A stretch of DNA of 64,000 nucleotides, from positions 19,409 through 83,408 of the forward strand of contig NZ_JAJCIC010000020.1 of NCBI RefSeq assembly GCF_020554865.1, written 5' to 3'. The notes below the pieces were generated by a model. It made no database searches, was not told the DNA's origin, and saw only the letters and a list, made by a program, of their open reading frames with translations. Below, piece by piece: positions 14,947 to 26,134 of this stretch; within the stretch, counting starts at the first letter, position 1; the number at the start of each line of letters is the position of its first letter. A program made the translations under genes and the position numbers. This DNA is from Lacrimispora sp. 210928-DFI.3.58 (GTDB lineage Bacteria; Bacillota; Clostridia; Lachnospirales; Lachnospiraceae).

Positions 14947-17796
14947 TTATTCCTGCTCTGCCTTCTCAGCGTCGTCCAAATACTTCTTCACATACATCCC
15001 CGTATAGGAAGCAGGATTCTCCGCCACTTCCTCCGGCGTTCCCTTTGCGATCACAGTGCCGCCCTTGTCTCCGCCCTCCGGGCCGATATCGATGATGTAA
15101 TCAGCTGTTTTGATCACATCCAGATTGTGCTCGATCACGACTACGGTATTGCCGCCCTCGGAGAGCCTGCGCAGGATCTCGATCAGCTTATGGACATCTG
15201 CAAAATGCAGACCTGTGGTAGGCTCGTCCAGAATGTAGATCGTCTTTCCGGTGCCCCGTTTGGAAAGCTCTGTGGCAAGCTTGATGCGCTGGGCTTCGCC
15301 TCCTGACAGCTGGGTGGAGGGCTGTCCCAGGCGGATATATCCCAATCCCACGTCATAGAGCGTCTGTATCTTTCTCGTAATGGAGGGCACATTTTCGAAA
15401 AATTTCAGGGCATCCTCCACAGTCATATCCAGTACATCGTAAATGCTCTTTCCCTTATACTTGACATCCAGAGTCTCCCTGTTGTAGCGTTTGCCTTTGC
15501 AGACCTCGCAGGGCACATACACATCAGGAAGGAAATGCATCTCGATCTTGATAATTCCGTCGCCAGCGCAGGCTTCGCAGCGTCCGCCTTTTACATTGAA
15601 GCTGAAGCGCCCCTTGGTGTAGCCCTTCGCCTTTGCATCCACTGTGGAGGCAAACAGGTCACGTATCAGGTCAAACACCCCTGTATAGGTGGCAGGATTG
15701 GACCTGGGGGTGCGCCCTATGGGCGACTGGTCAATGGCAATGATCTTATCCAGCTGCTCTACGCCTTCAATGGTCTTGTGCTTTCCCGGAATGGTCCTGG
15801 CGCGGTTCAGCTTCTTAGCCAGAGCCTTGTACACGATCTCATTGATCAGAGAGCTCTTTCCTGAGCCGGACACTCCCGTCACGCAGGTCATAACGCCCAG
15901 CGGGATGGACACATCAATATTTTTCAGATTATTCTCTGCTGCCTTGCGCACTGTGATCCAGCCTGTGGGCTGCCTGCGCTGGCCGGGAACCGGGATCCTC
16001 ATCCTGCCGCTTAAGTAAGCTCCTGTAATGGAATCCGGATTGTTCATAATTTCCTCTGCTGTTCCCACAGCCACTACATTACCGCCGTGCTCTCCGGCTC
16101 CCGGCCCGATGTCTACAATATAGTCAGCAGCCCGCATGGTATCCTCATCATGCTCTACCACCAGCACGCTGTTGCCTAGGTCTCTCAGATGGAGCAGGGT
16201 CCTTAGCAGCTTGTCATTGTCCCTCTGGTGAAGTCCGATGCTGGGCTCATCCAGAATATAGGCCACTCCCACCAGTCCGGAGCCGATCTGGGTTGCCAGA
16301 CGGATACGCTGGGCTTCTCCGCCGGACAGAGTTCCTGTAGCCCTGGACATGGACAGGTAATCCAGCCCCACATCAATGAGGAAGCATATCCTCGCTCTGA
16401 TCTCCTTTAAGATCGATGCCCCAATGGTCTGCTGCATGGTGGTCAGCTGCAGGCCGTCTATAAATTCCCTGAATTTCACAATAGACATATTGGTAGCTTC
16501 GTAAATGTTCAAATCTCCCACTGTAACAGCCAGGGACTCCTTTTTCAGCCTCTGGCCCTTGCAGGCAGGACAGGGGGTAATGCGCATGTAGGTCTCATAC
16601 TCTGCCTTTGATGTCTCGGAAAAGGTTTCCTTATAGCGGCGGTTCACATTTTCGACCAGGCCCTCAAAGGCAACATCATAGACTCCCTCTCCCCGCTGGC
16701 TCTTATAGTGCACCTTTACCTCATGTCCCTTTGTGCCATAGATAAGAATGTCATGGATCTCCTTCGGATAATCCTGAAATGGCGTATCCAGGCTGAACTT
16801 GTACTCAGCAGACAACGCCTCCAGGATTGCCCTGGTAAAGCTTCCCTTGTCCGTACAGGACTGCCAGCCCAGCACTACGATGGCTCCCTGGTCAATAGAA
16901 AGCGACTTGTCCGGGATCATCAGATCCTCATCAAACTCCATCTTATATCCCAATCCGTAGCACTCCGGGCAGGCGCCGAAGGGATTGTTGAAGGAGAAGC
17001 TTCTGGGCTCCACCTCATCAATGCTGATACCGCAGTCGGGGCAGGAAAAGCTCTGGCTGAAATTCACCGGTTCGCCATCAATGACATCTACTGCCATAAG
17101 TCCATTGCTCAAAGCCATGACTGTCTCAATGGAGTCTGTCAGACGTTTTTCAATGCCCTCCTTTACCACAAGGCGGTCCACTACGATCTCGATATTATGC
17201 TTGATGTTCTTTTCCAGCTTGATCTCCTCTGAAAGCTCGTAGAGATTGCCATCGATCCGCACCCTCACATAGCCGCTCTTCCTGGCCTGATCCAGGATCT
17301 TTACATGCTCGCCCTTGCGCCCGCGGACCACAGGGGCTAACAGCTGTATCCTGGTCCGCTCCGGCATGGACATGATCTGATCCACCATCTGGTCAATGGT
17401 CTGCTTGTGGATGGCCTTACCGCACTTCGGACAGTGAGGGATACCGATCCTGGCATATAGAAGCCTCATGTAATCGTAGATCTCTGTGACCGTACCCACG
17501 GTAGAACGCGGATTGCGGTTGGTGGATTTCTGGTCAATGGAAATGGCAGGGGAAAGGCCCTCGATGCTCTCCACATCCGGCTTCTCCATCTGGCCTAAAA
17601 ACTGCCGGGCATAGGAGGACAGAGACTCCATGTAACGTCTCTGTCCTTCTGCATAAACGGTATCAAATGCCAGGGATGATTTGCCTGATCCTGAAAGCCC
17701 CGTAAGGACTACCAGTTCATTCCTCGGTATGTCCAGGGAAATATTTTTTAAATTGTGCTCATTGGCCCCGCGGATTTTAATGTACTGCTTTGCCAT
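14947..17796 (-). CDS. uvrA: Excinuclease ABC subunit A
   Basis: A 949-residue DNA damage sensor of nucleotide excision repair, which loads UvrB at lesions. It has two ABC ATPase halves: GLSGSGKSS and GVSGSGKSS Walker A motifs, LSGGEAQRI signatures in both, and zinc-finger cysteines ([21 protein letters not shown] with CEVCKGKR). The start [18 protein letters not shown] matches the family; AAGGAG precedes it. Length is normal. It stands alone. Confidence 0.97.
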   Translation of the reverse strand: MAKQYIKIRGANEHNLKNISLDIPRNELVVLTGLSGSGKSSLAFDTVYAEGQRRYMESLSSYARQFLGQMEKPDVESIEGLSPAISIDQKSTNRNPRSTVGTVTEIYDYMRLLYARIGIPHCPKCGKAIHKQTIDQMVDQIMSMPERTRIQLLAPVVRGRKGEHVKILDQARKSGYVRVRIDGNLYELSEEIKLEKNIKHNIEIVVDRLVVKEGIEKRLTDSIETVMALSNGLMAVDVIDGEPVNFSQSFSCPDCGISIDEVEPRSFSFNNPFGACPECYGLGYKMEFDEDLMIPDKSLSIDQGAIVVLGWQSCTDKGSFTRAILEALSAEYKFSLDTPFQDYPKEIHDILIYGTKGHEVKVHYKSQRGEGVYDVAFEGLVENVNRRYKETFSETSKAEYETYMRITPCPACKGQRLKKESLAVTVGDLNIYEATNMSIVKFREFIDGLQLTTMQQTIGASILKEIRARICFLIDVGLDYLSMSRATGTLSGGEAQRIRLATQIGSGLVGVAYILDEPSIGLHQRDNDKLLRTLLHLRDLGNSVLVVEHDEDTMRAADYIVDIGPGAGEHGGNVVAVGTAEEIMNNPDSITGAYLSGRMRIPVPGQRRQPTGWITVRKAAENNLKNIDVSIPLGVMTCVTGVSGSGKSSLINEIVYKALAKKLNRARTIPGKHKTIEGVEQLDKIIAIDQSPIGRTPRSNPATYTGVFDLIRDLFASTVDAKAKGYTKGRFSFNVKGGRCEACAGDGIIKIEMHFLPDVYVPCEVCKGKRYNRETLDVKYKGKSIYDVLDMTVEDALKFFENVPSITRKIQTLYDVGLGYIRLGQPSTQLSGGEAQRIKLATELSKRGTGKTIYILDEPTTGLHFADVHKLIEILRRLSEGGNTVVVIEHNLDVIKTADYIIDIGPEGGDKGGTVIAKGTPEEVAENPASYTGMYVKKYLDDAEKAEQE

Positions 17797-18049
17797 GTGA
17801 AACTGCTCCTTATCTGTCATTGTAATATGCCGGCCGGATGGGTTGGCTCAAAATTCGGGAAACCCCGGTCATATAGTAGCTTTCCCCAGTTTCCATGGTT
17901 CATCCACTTCTCCGGCATCCGAAATATACGCAAGCCGCAAAAACGTGCCAATGGCGCATTCTGCTGTATACTCTGCAATTTGAGTTGTAATTCGATGGAA
18001 AACGGAATTTAAAAATGCATTTGTTTCATACGATGATGCCCTAAGTATA

Positions 18050-19774
18050 TCACAACTCCTGCTGTATTGCAAACATTTGTTCGATTAATTTGCATAAAGT
18101 CTCCGGAACCTCATAAAACAGACTGGGAGCATATACGCGCTCTGAACGCTGGTGGAAGTCCCTTCCATAGGGGCCAAATAAAAGGGAAGGCACCTGGAAT
18201 GCATTCAGGGTATTTTCATCCATATGATAGGAAGCCCGGCACATGGGCGCATTAGCCGCAAAGGCGGACAGCTCTTGTTTTTCTGCTCCTCCGCAGTAGC
18301 TCAGATCGGATATGCCGCAGAAATAGTTCCTTTTCTCCAATTTCAGCCCTGCCGCCTTCCCCGCTGCATCCGCCAGCATTTCGTAAAAACGGCTTCCATT
18401 TTCCCCATATGTTTTCAGGCGGTCACTGTGGTACGCAGGATAGTAGGGCGGCGCATAGGCAATGACGACGGCCGGGGAGGTAATGCCGGAATAAGTGAGG
18501 AGAGCATCCATCACTTCGATGGTGGCCTGGGGATAATTCCATATGCCTTCCTTAATCTTCTCCCCTGCTTCCCTGCACAGGTTTCCATACCATGTCTCAA
18601 AATTTTCCCGGACATTCCCCTGCTTTCCACTCTCTGCCTGTGCCTCCCAGGCCTCCTTGCTCTTGCTCCTGCACACCGCTTCCAGCTCCTCACAGGAAAA
18701 TACCTGGTACTCTCCTGTCTTCTCCGGCTTGCCGCCCATTGCCGGGAAAATTTCCCTTTTCTGCATTTTCATGCGGGCATAATACTGCTCAAAGGAACTC
18801 TTTCCGATCTCCTTCAGGCGCTCCATCAGGGACTGGGCTGTTTTGGAAAAGCCCAGCACGCTCATATAGCCTGCTGCCCGGTCAGGCACAGAGACGTCAT
18901 AGCTCTCCTTCCGGTCCCTGAACTGCAGCCAGGTGGGCGGCGGGCACACCTCCTCCCCAAAACTTTCCGAAAATTCAGGAGCCAGCTCTGTCTGCCGGAA
19001 ATATTCCCCCAGCACACCGATGGCGCTCATACCCTCAAAGCAGTCTACCACATGAGCCTTCCTGCCCTGCACCAAAATGGTTGGAAGAAGCTTACCAACG
19101 GAGCCTATGTACACTGGCTGGCATCCCTGCTGCCGGGTGGAGGGCTCTAAGTCGATCAGGCATTCCCAGGAAAGCCCATACCTCTGCCTCAGCTCCTGAA
19201 AGAAAGCAGCGCCCTCCCGCATTCCGGCCGAATAAGCCTCCTCGTCTGCCACTGCTGCAAACAGCAGGTTTCCAGGGAGCTCAGGGCAGCGGAGCATCCA
19301 TTTTCCATACCAGTCCAGCACAGCCATCCCGACAGCCAGGCCGCCCTTCATATCATTCACGCCCCGTCCGAATATCCATTCTCCTGATTGGAAATCCTCC
19401 CTGGCCTCAGGGGGCAGCATGGAAAGAAACTCCTTCAGCTCTCCTTTATCTGCCTGCATGAATGCCTCCATATCATAGGCCCAGGACTCAAAACGGCCAT
19501 ATTCCTTTGTGTCTACCACATCATAGTGGCCTGTCAGGATCAGCGTCCTTTCTCCCCGGCCCTTTACAAGGCCATAGGCCACGCCGCGCCCCCTGATCTC
19601 CGTCCGCTCTGTGCCCCAGTTGCCTGTCTGATCCGGATGCTCCTTAAAATATGCCTGCTCTGCCAGACAGTCTGCAATATATTCTGCCGCCCGTCCTTCC
19701 TCCCGTGTATTAGATACGCTTGGAATACTCACAAGACCCTTCAGATAATCATAAATCTGTTCTTTCCATTCCAT
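18050..19774 (-). CDS. M20-family peptidase, RocB-like
   Basis: A 574-residue cytosolic metallopeptidase homologue. Metal and catalytic motifs of M20 are visible: LTGHYDVVD, GRGVNDMKGGLAVG and VADEEAYSAG. The extra length and the middle segment resemble RocB, an arginine-utilisation protein of unproved substrate, so peptidase activity is likely but the substrate is not known. The gene is isolated between uvrA and the peptidase E-like gene. Confidence 0.8.
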   Translation of the reverse strand: MEWKEQIYDYLKGLVSIPSVSNTREEGRAAEYIADCLAEQAYFKEHPDQTGNWGTERTEIRGRGVAYGLVKGRGERTLILTGHYDVVDTKEYGRFESWAYDMEAFMQADKGELKEFLSMLPPEAREDFQSGEWIFGRGVNDMKGGLAVGMAVLDWYGKWMLRCPELPGNLLFAAVADEEAYSAGMREGAAFFQELRQRYGLSWECLIDLEPSTRQQGCQPVYIGSVGKLLPTILVQGRKAHVVDCFEGMSAIGVLGEYFRQTELAPEFSESFGEEVCPPPTWLQFRDRKESYDVSVPDRAAGYMSVLGFSKTAQSLMERLKEIGKSSFEQYYARMKMQKREIFPAMGGKPEKTGEYQVFSCEELEAVCRSKSKEAWEAQAESGKQGNVRENFETWYGNLCREAGEKIKEGIWNYPQATIEVMDALLTYSGITSPAVVIAYAPPYYPAYHSDRLKTYGENGSRFYEMLADAAGKAAGLKLEKRNYFCGISDLSYCGGAEKQELSAFAANAPMCRASYHMDENTLNAFQVPSLLFGPYGRDFHQRSERVYAPSLFYEVPETLCKLIEQMFAIQQEL

Positions 19775-19928
19775 TTTTGCATGCTCCTCCTGTTATCCGT
19801 CTCGTATGAAGCGAGATGCTTATCCCCTTAAGGATAGCAGTTTGATAAGTTTTGTCAAGCCTTGCCCTCCATCCTCCATTCATGTATAATGTATATGACA
19901 TTACATTAATTGAAAGGAGTCCTGCCCA

Positions 19929-20669
19929 ATGATCCTGTTTTTGACAAGCAGCCCCTGCAGCAATGACCTGCCTGAGGGCCTTGATATCCCCTGTATATTA
20001 AATGAAGCCAATGGCTTTGTGGAGCTTCTGTCCCAGTGCTGGAAGCCAGATTCCCAGTGCCTGATCGTAAGCTCTGATCCCGATAATTATGAGATGAATG
20101 ATGAAATGGCGGAAACCTTTGGCGCTGCCTTCTCCTTCCACGGCCTAACACTCTCCGACCTGGCTGTGTGCGATTCCAGAAATGAGGAGGACGCCTCCTT
20201 TTTCGTTGGCTCCAGCGATGTGATCATCCTGGCGGGCGGTCATGTGCCCACGGAAAATGCCTTTTTCCACCGCATCCATCTGAAAGAACTGCTCCAGGAT
20301 TTCCCAGGTATTGTTATTGGGATCAGCGCCGGGACCATGAACTGCGCCGGGGTAGTCTATGCGCAGCCGGAGCTGGAGGGCGAATCCATTGACCCTGATT
20401 ATGAGCGTTTCCTGCCTGGGCTGGGACTCACCGGAATCAACGTTCTTCCACACTACCAGCAGGTAAAGGACTATTATCTGGACGGAAAGCCCCTTTTTGA
20501 GTCCATCACCTATCCGGACAGCTTTGGCAGGCAGTTCCTTGCCCTGGTAGACGGAAGCTTTGTCCTGGAATGCGATGGGCATGCAGAGCTCTATGGGGAA
20601 GCCTATCTCATAGAGGATGGACAGCTTTCCCAGATCTGCCGGGAGGGGGAGCACACAAATCTTTACTGA
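19929..20669 (+). CDS. Peptidase E-like (S51) protein
   Basis: A 246-residue protein of the class I glutamine amidotransferase-like fold. GISAGTMNCAG contains the nucleophile Ser in the GxSAG elbow of family S51. VIILAGGHVPTENAF and a later HYQQVKDYYLDG follow the pattern of these peptidases, which cleave N-terminal Asp dipeptides. GAAAGGAGTC precedes the ATG. No operon partner is seen. Confidence 0.75.
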   Translation: MILFLTSSPCSNDLPEGLDIPCILNEANGFVELLSQCWKPDSQCLIVSSDPDNYEMNDEMAETFGAAFSFHGLTLSDLAVCDSRNEEDASFFVGSSDVIILAGGHVPTENAFFHRIHLKELLQDFPGIVIGISAGTMNCAGVVYAQPELEGESIDPDYERFLPGLGLTGINVLPHYQQVKDYYLDGKPLFESITYPDSFGRQFLALVDGSFVLECDGHAELYGEAYLIEDGQLSQICREGEHTNLY

Positions 20670-20709
20670 TGAACCACGCTCCATGGCAGGATATTTTTAT
20701 GAAACAAAA

Positions 20710-20787
20710 ATCCGGGCCGCCCGCATGTTCAGCCACAGGAAGCCTTATGCTTCCCGCTGAACATACCGCTGCCCGGATCTTCTTTTT
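20710..20787. terminator. Long bidirectional terminator hairpin
   Basis: ATCCGGGC with GCCCGGAT, ATGTTCAGC with GCTGAACAT and GGAAGC with GCTTCC nest into a long stem, followed by CTTCTTTTTG on the plus strand. It lies between converging transcripts. Confidence 0.75.
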
Positions 20788-20866
20788 GTCACGCTTTCGC
20801 TCAAAGGCTCCGTCCTTTATCACGGTTCCGTCCAAACGATATTCCCATATTTTGTCGTTCTATCTA

Positions 20867-21847
20867 CTACCGCTCTTCCCGGAAATACGCCAATCCCAGA
20901 CTTGCCGGAGGCTGATACTCCCTCTTCTTTCTCAGGCTGGTGAACACCAAAACCACGATAGTCACCACATAAGGCAGAGCCTTGAAAATCTCCTGGGCGC
21001 CTCTGTCCAACCCTGGTATATACAGGTAGAGAATGTACAGACCGCCAAACAGAATGGAGCCCCAGATCGCATTGACCGGCTTCCACAGTGCGAAGATAAC
21101 CAGCGCAATGGCCAGCCAGCCTCTGTCTCCAAAACCGTTGTTGGTCCAGGTTCCGCCGGAATATTCCATTACAAAGTACAGACCGCCCAGACCGCTGATA
21201 CCGCCGCCCAGGCAGGTTGCCAGATACTTATAGGCCGTCACATTGATGCCTGCTGCGTCCGCCGTGGCCGGGCTCTCTCCCACAGCCCTTAAGTTCAGGC
21301 CCTTTCTTGTCTTTGCCAGGAAAAAGGACAGGGCAAGAGCAAGGGCGATCGCCAGATAGGTCAGAAAGCCATAGGAAAACAGAAGCTGTCCTACCACTCC
21401 CAGCTTAGAAAGTCCTGGGATAGGTTTCTTGTAGGCAGCGCCGGTAGTTGCAACGGAGATCTGTCCCACGCCTCCTGCCAGCTTTGCCAGAGAGCCGCCG
21501 AAAAAGTTGCCGAAGCCCACGCCAAAGGTAGTCAGGGCCAGGCCGGTCACGTTCTGGTTTGCCCTCAGGGTAATGGTGAGAATACTGTACACCAGCCCTC
21601 CCAGTGCCGCGCAAATAAAGGCGCACACAAAGGAGATCAGAAGCCCCACAAAGCCACTGGGGGACGCTGCAGAATTTTCATAGAGAAAAGCACCTATCAG
21701 TCCGGCAATGCCTCCCATATACATCATTCCCGGAATGCCCAGGTTCAGGTTTCCGGACTTCTCTGTCATGATCTCGCCTAAGGCCCCATACAGGATGCCG
21801 ATTCCCTGTCCGATGGCCTTCTGGATAAAAATTACTAAAAATCCCAT
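20867..21847 (-). CDS. Nucleoside ABC importer, second membrane permease
   Basis: A 326-residue integral membrane protein of the BPD_transp_2 family with about nine to ten hydrophobic segments. GEIMTEKSGNLNLGIPGMMYMGG near residue 25 and RAVGESPATADAAGIN near 190 are conserved in BmpA-NupOPQ type systems. It forms the channel together with the permease encoded 12 bp upstream. Last gene of the cluster. Confidence 0.85.
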   Translation of the reverse strand: MGFLVIFIQKAIGQGIGILYGALGEIMTEKSGNLNLGIPGMMYMGGIAGLIGAFLYENSAASPSGFVGLLISFVCAFICAALGGLVYSILTITLRANQNVTGLALTTFGVGFGNFFGGSLAKLAGGVGQISVATTGAAYKKPIPGLSKLGVVGQLLFSYGFLTYLAIALALALSFFLAKTRKGLNLRAVGESPATADAAGINVTAYKYLATCLGGGISGLGGLYFVMEYSGGTWTNNGFGDRGWLAIALVIFALWKPVNAIWGSILFGGLYILYLYIPGLDRGAQEIFKALPYVVTIVVLVFTSLRKKREYQPPASLGLAYFREER

Positions 21848-21859
21848 ATCTTCACCCCC

Positions 21860-22978
21860 CTAATTGCCGCTGTCCTTATGCCCATGGCGGATCCCCACCT
21901 TATAATTGATGAAGAACTCGCAGCCCAGGATAAAGAACAGGATGATGCCGGTTATGATGTCGGATGCATTTTCATTCAGATTGAACTGGGAAGCGATCTG
22001 TCCCGCGCCCTTCTGCATAAACACCAGGAAAAAGGAGACAAGTATCATCACAAAGGTGTTGAACTTGCTGAGCCAGGACACGATGATGGCGGTAAAGCCC
22101 CTGCCTCCTGCTGTGCTTGTGGATATCGTATGGCTGGCCCCGCAGACAATGATGAAGCCTGCGATTCCGCAGATGGCGCCTGACAGTGCCATGGTGCGCA
22201 GGATCACCTTCTTTACGTTAATACCCGCGTATCTGGCCGTATTCTCGCTCTCGCCCACAACTGCGATCTCATAGCCCTGCTTGCTGTATTTCAGGTAAAT
22301 GAACATGGCTGCAGTCAGAGCCAGCACGATCACCAGATTCCAGCCGTAGTCAAGGCCGAACAGCTTGGGGATCCAGCCGCCCTGGGTGGAGGAATTGATG
22401 GTGCCCACGGAGTTGGAGCCCTTCGGATTCTCCCAGAAAATAATGCAGTATGTGATCACCTGGGTGGCAACATAGTTCATCATCAATGTGAATAAGGTCT
22501 CATTTGTATTCCAGTATGCCTTGAAAAATGCAGGGATCACGCCCCATACCATAGCCGCCAGGGCGCTTCCCGCAAACATCAGCGGAAACAGCACAAAGGG
22601 CGGCAGGGAATTGCCCAGATAGATCATCATAGCCGCAGAGGCAACGCCTCCGATCAGCACCTGCCCTTCCGCTCCGATATTCCAGAACCGCATCTTGAAG
22701 GCGGGAGTAATGCCGATGGCAATGCACAGAAGCACCAGGGTATCCCGGATGGTCATCCACATACGGCGCTTTGTTCCCACTGCTCCGTCAAAGATTCCCT
22801 TGTAAACCTCCATGGGATTTAAACCTGTCAGCGCCACGATCACCACGGCGCAGACAGCAAGGGATAAGAGAACAGCGATCATGCGGATGGCCCAGGCCTT
22901 CCATGTCTCTATGCCGTCGCGCTTTGAAATGTGCATCAAAGGCTCTCTGCCCAAAACAGCCGTTATTTCTTTACTCAT
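21860..22978 (-). CDS. Nucleoside ABC importer, first membrane permease
   Basis: A 372-residue permease of the same family as its downstream partner, with about ten membrane segments. It carries FWNIGAEGQVLIGG (cytoplasmic coupling helix region) and VVGESENTARYAGIN. It overlaps the ATPase gene by 8 bp, so translation is coupled. Purine nucleosides are the most common substrates of this family. Confidence 0.85.
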   Translation of the reverse strand: MSKEITAVLGREPLMHISKRDGIETWKAWAIRMIAVLLSLAVCAVVIVALTGLNPMEVYKGIFDGAVGTKRRMWMTIRDTLVLLCIAIGITPAFKMRFWNIGAEGQVLIGGVASAAMMIYLGNSLPPFVLFPLMFAGSALAAMVWGVIPAFFKAYWNTNETLFTLMMNYVATQVITYCIIFWENPKGSNSVGTINSSTQGGWIPKLFGLDYGWNLVIVLALTAAMFIYLKYSKQGYEIAVVGESENTARYAGINVKKVILRTMALSGAICGIAGFIIVCGASHTISTSTAGGRGFTAIIVSWLSKFNTFVMILVSFFLVFMQKGAGQIASQFNLNENASDIITGIILFFILGCEFFINYKVGIRHGHKDSGN

Positions 22979-24503
22979 CCTGCCCGCCTCCTGTCCTTGT
23001 CATCATAAGTCCCACTTCTTCCTTTGTGGTCTTTCTGCCGTCCACGATGCCGCTGATCCTGCCGCCGCAGAGCACCAGGATACGGTCACACAGCTCCAGC
23101 AGAACATCCAGATCTTCGCCCACACAGATCACGGCAGCACCCTGCTTTTTCTGCTCATTGAGCAGATGATAGATGGTGTAGGAAGAATTGATGTCCAGTC
23201 CGCGCACCGGGTATGCCACCATGAGCACCTTTGGATCAGAAGAAATCTCCCTTCCCACCAGCACCTTCTGCACATTGCCTCCTGAAAGCTTGCGCACAGG
23301 GGTGCTGACGCCCGGAGTAACTACCTCCAGCTCCTCTATGATCCTCTCTGCCAGAGCCTTCGGCTTCTTTCTGTCAGCAAAGAAAGGGCGGCCCTTTTTA
23401 TAGCCCCGGAGCATCATATTGTCCGTCATGCCCATAGCGCCTACCAGGCCCATGCCCAGTCTGTCCTCAGGCACAAAGGAGAGCTTTACTCCCAGCTTGC
23501 TGATAGCCGCTGCGGTCATTCCGGAGAGCTCCTTCTCCCCGCCCTCCGGGGGATAATAGGTAATGGAGCCTGCCTCCATGGGCTGCAGCCCCGCAATGGC
23601 TTCCAAGAGCTCCTTCTGTCCGCTTCCCGCGATACCGGCCACTCCCAATATCTCCCCGCTGTAGGCGGTAAAGGAGGCATTGTCCAGGGTCTTTACCCCC
23701 TCCTTATCCACACAGGTGATCCCCTTCACTACAAGCCGCTCCCGGGGATCCACCGGATCAGGCCGCTCAATGTTCAGGCTTACCTTTTTGCCCACCATCA
23801 TCTCTGTGAGAGAGCTCTCAGTGGCCTCAGCAGTCTGCACCGTGCCTATGTACTGTCCCTTTCTCAGCACGGATACGCGGTCAGACAGGGCAAGAACCTC
23901 GTGAAGCTTGTGGGTAATGATGATAATGGAATGCCCGGCCTCCCTCATATTCCGCAGGACGGCAAACAGCTTATCTGTCTCCTGGGGAGTCAGCACAGCC
24001 GTCGGCTCATCCAGGATCAGGATGTCCACGCCGCGGTAGAGGAGCTTTACGATCTCCACGGTCTGCTTCTGGGATACGGACATGGTGTAGATCTTCTGAT
24101 CCGGGTCCAGGTCAAAACCGTATTTGGCTGTAAGCTCCCTGATCTTTGCAGACACAGCCTTCATGTCCAGAATCTCGCTGCCGGATAAGCCCAGAATAAT
24201 ATTTTCTGCAGCAGTCAGCACATCTACCAGCTTGAAATGCTGGTGGATCATACCGATTCCCAGGGCAAAGGAATCCTTTGGTGAACGGATGGAAACCTCC
24301 TTTCCATTCACAAATATCTGCCCCTCATCCGGGTAATAGATACCGGAAATCATGTTCATAAGAGTGGTCTTTCCGCTTCCATTCTCACCCAGAACAGACA
24401 ATATCTCTCCCCGCTTTACAGAAAGACATACCTTGTCATTGGCAGTTACCTTGCCGAACCGCTTTGTGATATTTTTTAGTTCAATTGCATATTCTTCCCT
24501 CAC
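22971..24503 (-). CDS. Nucleoside ABC importer, double ATPase
   Basis: A 510-residue ATPase with two fused nucleotide-binding domains. The first has GENGSGKTT and LDEPTAVLTPQ. The second has GIAGSGQKELLEAI, a degenerate Walker A with Gln for Lys, and LSGGNVQKVLVGRE. This asymmetry is usual in the NupO/YufO group. The GTG start (VREEYAIELKNITKRFG) is chosen because GGAGG lies 8 nt upstream. Confidence 0.9.
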   Translation of the reverse strand: MREEYAIELKNITKRFGKVTANDKVCLSVKRGEILSVLGENGSGKTTLMNMISGIYYPDEGQIFVNGKEVSIRSPKDSFALGIGMIHQHFKLVDVLTAAENIILGLSGSEILDMKAVSAKIRELTAKYGFDLDPDQKIYTMSVSQKQTVEIVKLLYRGVDILILDEPTAVLTPQETDKLFAVLRNMREAGHSIIIITHKLHEVLALSDRVSVLRKGQYIGTVQTAEATESSLTEMMVGKKVSLNIERPDPVDPRERLVVKGITCVDKEGVKTLDNASFTAYSGEILGVAGIAGSGQKELLEAIAGLQPMEAGSITYYPPEGGEKELSGMTAAAISKLGVKLSFVPEDRLGMGLVGAMGMTDNMMLRGYKKGRPFFADRKKPKALAERIIEELEVVTPGVSTPVRKLSGGNVQKVLVGREISSDPKVLMVAYPVRGLDINSSYTIYHLLNEQKKQGAAVICVGEDLDVLLELCDRILVLCGGRISGIVDGRKTTKEEVGLMMTRTGGGQDE

Positions 24504-24548
24504 CCGGCAGACCTCCGTTTTCTTATAGGATACGTTTGCATAATAGTT

Positions 24549-24586
24549 GTAAAGCGGAGCCAAAATCTATATGGCTCCGCCTTTAC
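24549..24586 (-). terminator. Hairpin between the binding-protein and ATPase genes
   Basis: GTAAAGGCGGAGCC pairs with GGCTCCGCTTTAC (one bulge). Sitting after the lipoprotein gene, it probably stops part of the transcription or protects the upstream mRNA end, so the binding protein is made in excess. Confidence 0.6.
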
Positions 24587-24628
24587 AGCCGAATCGTTTT
24601 CTATTGTTTTTCGTGTAACTGCTATTCC

Positions 24629-25900
24629 TTAGTTATCGATTGTGGTGATACCATCGATCAGGATATCAAAGGCCGGAGCAGAAGCAAATTCAGACTCATG
24701 GAAATATCCGTCGGAGATATACTCAATGCCGTTCTTCTCATAGGTCTCCAGGGTCTCGCCGTTTACTGTCCATGTGGATGTATCAAATACATGGAGAGTG
24801 CCGGCTGTCAGCGCATCCTCAACCTCTTTTACCTTCTCTGCAGTTCCCGGAGCAACGACAGCGTCATTTAACTCTGTGATCTGTACAGCGCCCTCTGCAA
24901 AGCCCTTGCACCAGTCAACCGGGATCTCGGTTCCATCCAGCATACACTGAACGGCATATGTCACATAAGCTGCCCAGTTGTTGGTAGAGGAGGTCAGTGC
25001 TGCATTTGGAGCAGTTGCGATCATGGAAATGTTGTAGCCTACGCATGGAACGCCGGCTGCCTCGCAGGCAGTAGGAGCTCCGGTAGTATCTGCATGCTGG
25101 CTGATCAGTACACAGCCATCAGAGATCAGAGCGTCTGCTGCTTCCTTCTCAAGGTCAAAGCTTGCCCAGCTGTTGGTGTATTTTACTTCCATGGTAGCAT
25201 CCGGGCATACGGAGCGCACACCTAAGAAGAAGGAGGTATATCCGCTGATAACCTCTGCGTATGGATAAGCGCCTACATAGCCGATCTTGCAGGCATCCTT
25301 TGCAACGGTTCCATCCTCGATCATCTGGTTCAGCTTCATTCCTGCAACAACGCCGGATACATAGCGTGCCTCATAGATGGATGTGAAATAGTTGTGCATG
25401 TTGGCAAGGCCGCTGGAAGCTGCCTGGAAGCCGGTAGCGTGGCAGAACTGTACCTCAGGGTACTCCTTTGCTGCCTCGATGATGTAAGACTCATGTCCAA
25501 AGCTGTTTGCAAATACGATCTGGCAGCCCTGATCTGCAAGGTCCATGGCTGCATCCTTACAGGTCTCATCCTCAGGGATATTCCACTTGATGATGATCTG
25601 GTCATCAGAAAGTCCCAGGGCCTCCTTCATCTTCATAGCGCCCTCATAGTGAGCTGCCGTGTAGCCCTCGTTCTCATCGCCGATGTAAACAAAGCCTACC
25701 TTTAAATCATCCTTTGCAATCCCACCGGTTGCCTCTGCTGCTGCCTCAGTCTCCTCGGAAGCTGCCTCGGATGCTGCTGCAGTGGTCTCTGCTGCCGGAG
25801 CTGCTGTTGTTGCAGGTGCAGAAGAATTTCCTCCGCAGGCTGCCAGTGACAGGGTCATTACGCCTGCCAGTGCTACGCTGGCTAACTTTCTCAGTTTCAT
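24629..25900 (-). CDS. BMP-family nucleoside-binding lipoprotein
   Basis: A 423-residue secreted lipoprotein. Signal MKLRKLASVALAGVMTLSLAAC ends in the lipobox LAAC (cleavage before Cys22), then an Ala/Glu/Thr-rich linker and the BmpA fold: KVGFVYIGDENEGYT, IVFANSFGHES, KIGYVGAYPYAEVISGYTSF. It delivers nucleosides to the importer encoded downstream. GGAGGAG precedes the ATG. First gene of the four-gene operon. Confidence 0.92.
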   Translation of the reverse strand: MKLRKLASVALAGVMTLSLAACGGNSSAPATTAAPAAETTAAASEAASEETEAAAEATGGIAKDDLKVGFVYIGDENEGYTAAHYEGAMKMKEALGLSDDQIIIKWNIPEDETCKDAAMDLADQGCQIVFANSFGHESYIIEAAKEYPEVQFCHATGFQAASSGLANMHNYFTSIYEARYVSGVVAGMKLNQMIEDGTVAKDACKIGYVGAYPYAEVISGYTSFFLGVRSVCPDATMEVKYTNSWASFDLEKEAADALISDGCVLISQHADTTGAPTACEAAGVPCVGYNISMIATAPNAALTSSTNNWAAYVTYAVQCMLDGTEIPVDWCKGFAEGAVQITELNDAVVAPGTAEKVKEVEDALTAGTLHVFDTSTWTVNGETLETYEKNGIEYISDGYFHESEFASAPAFDILIDGITTIDN

Positions 25901-26021
25901 AATGTTCTCCTCCATAATTGTGGGACAGAACGGAAGAAAATACGCCAGGTTCTGTTATCTACTCGCCCTGACGTAACATCGTTGTCCTATCCGATTAATA
26001 TGTAACACAAATACGTAGTTA

Positions 26022-26049
26022 AGTATAACATATTTTCCATCATTGTCAA
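26022..26049 (-). promoter_or_regulatory. Promoter of the nucleoside importer operon
   Basis: On the minus strand TTGACA, 16-bp spacer, TATACT. The leader of about 115 nt does not match the purine riboswitch consensus as far as I can tell. Confidence 0.65.
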
Positions 26050-26134
26050 TATTAACCAGGAATCTTGTCCTATTTTTACACAATATGGACGTTTTTTGTC
26101 CATTTTGTCCATAATTTATAACAGTTCAGAGGGC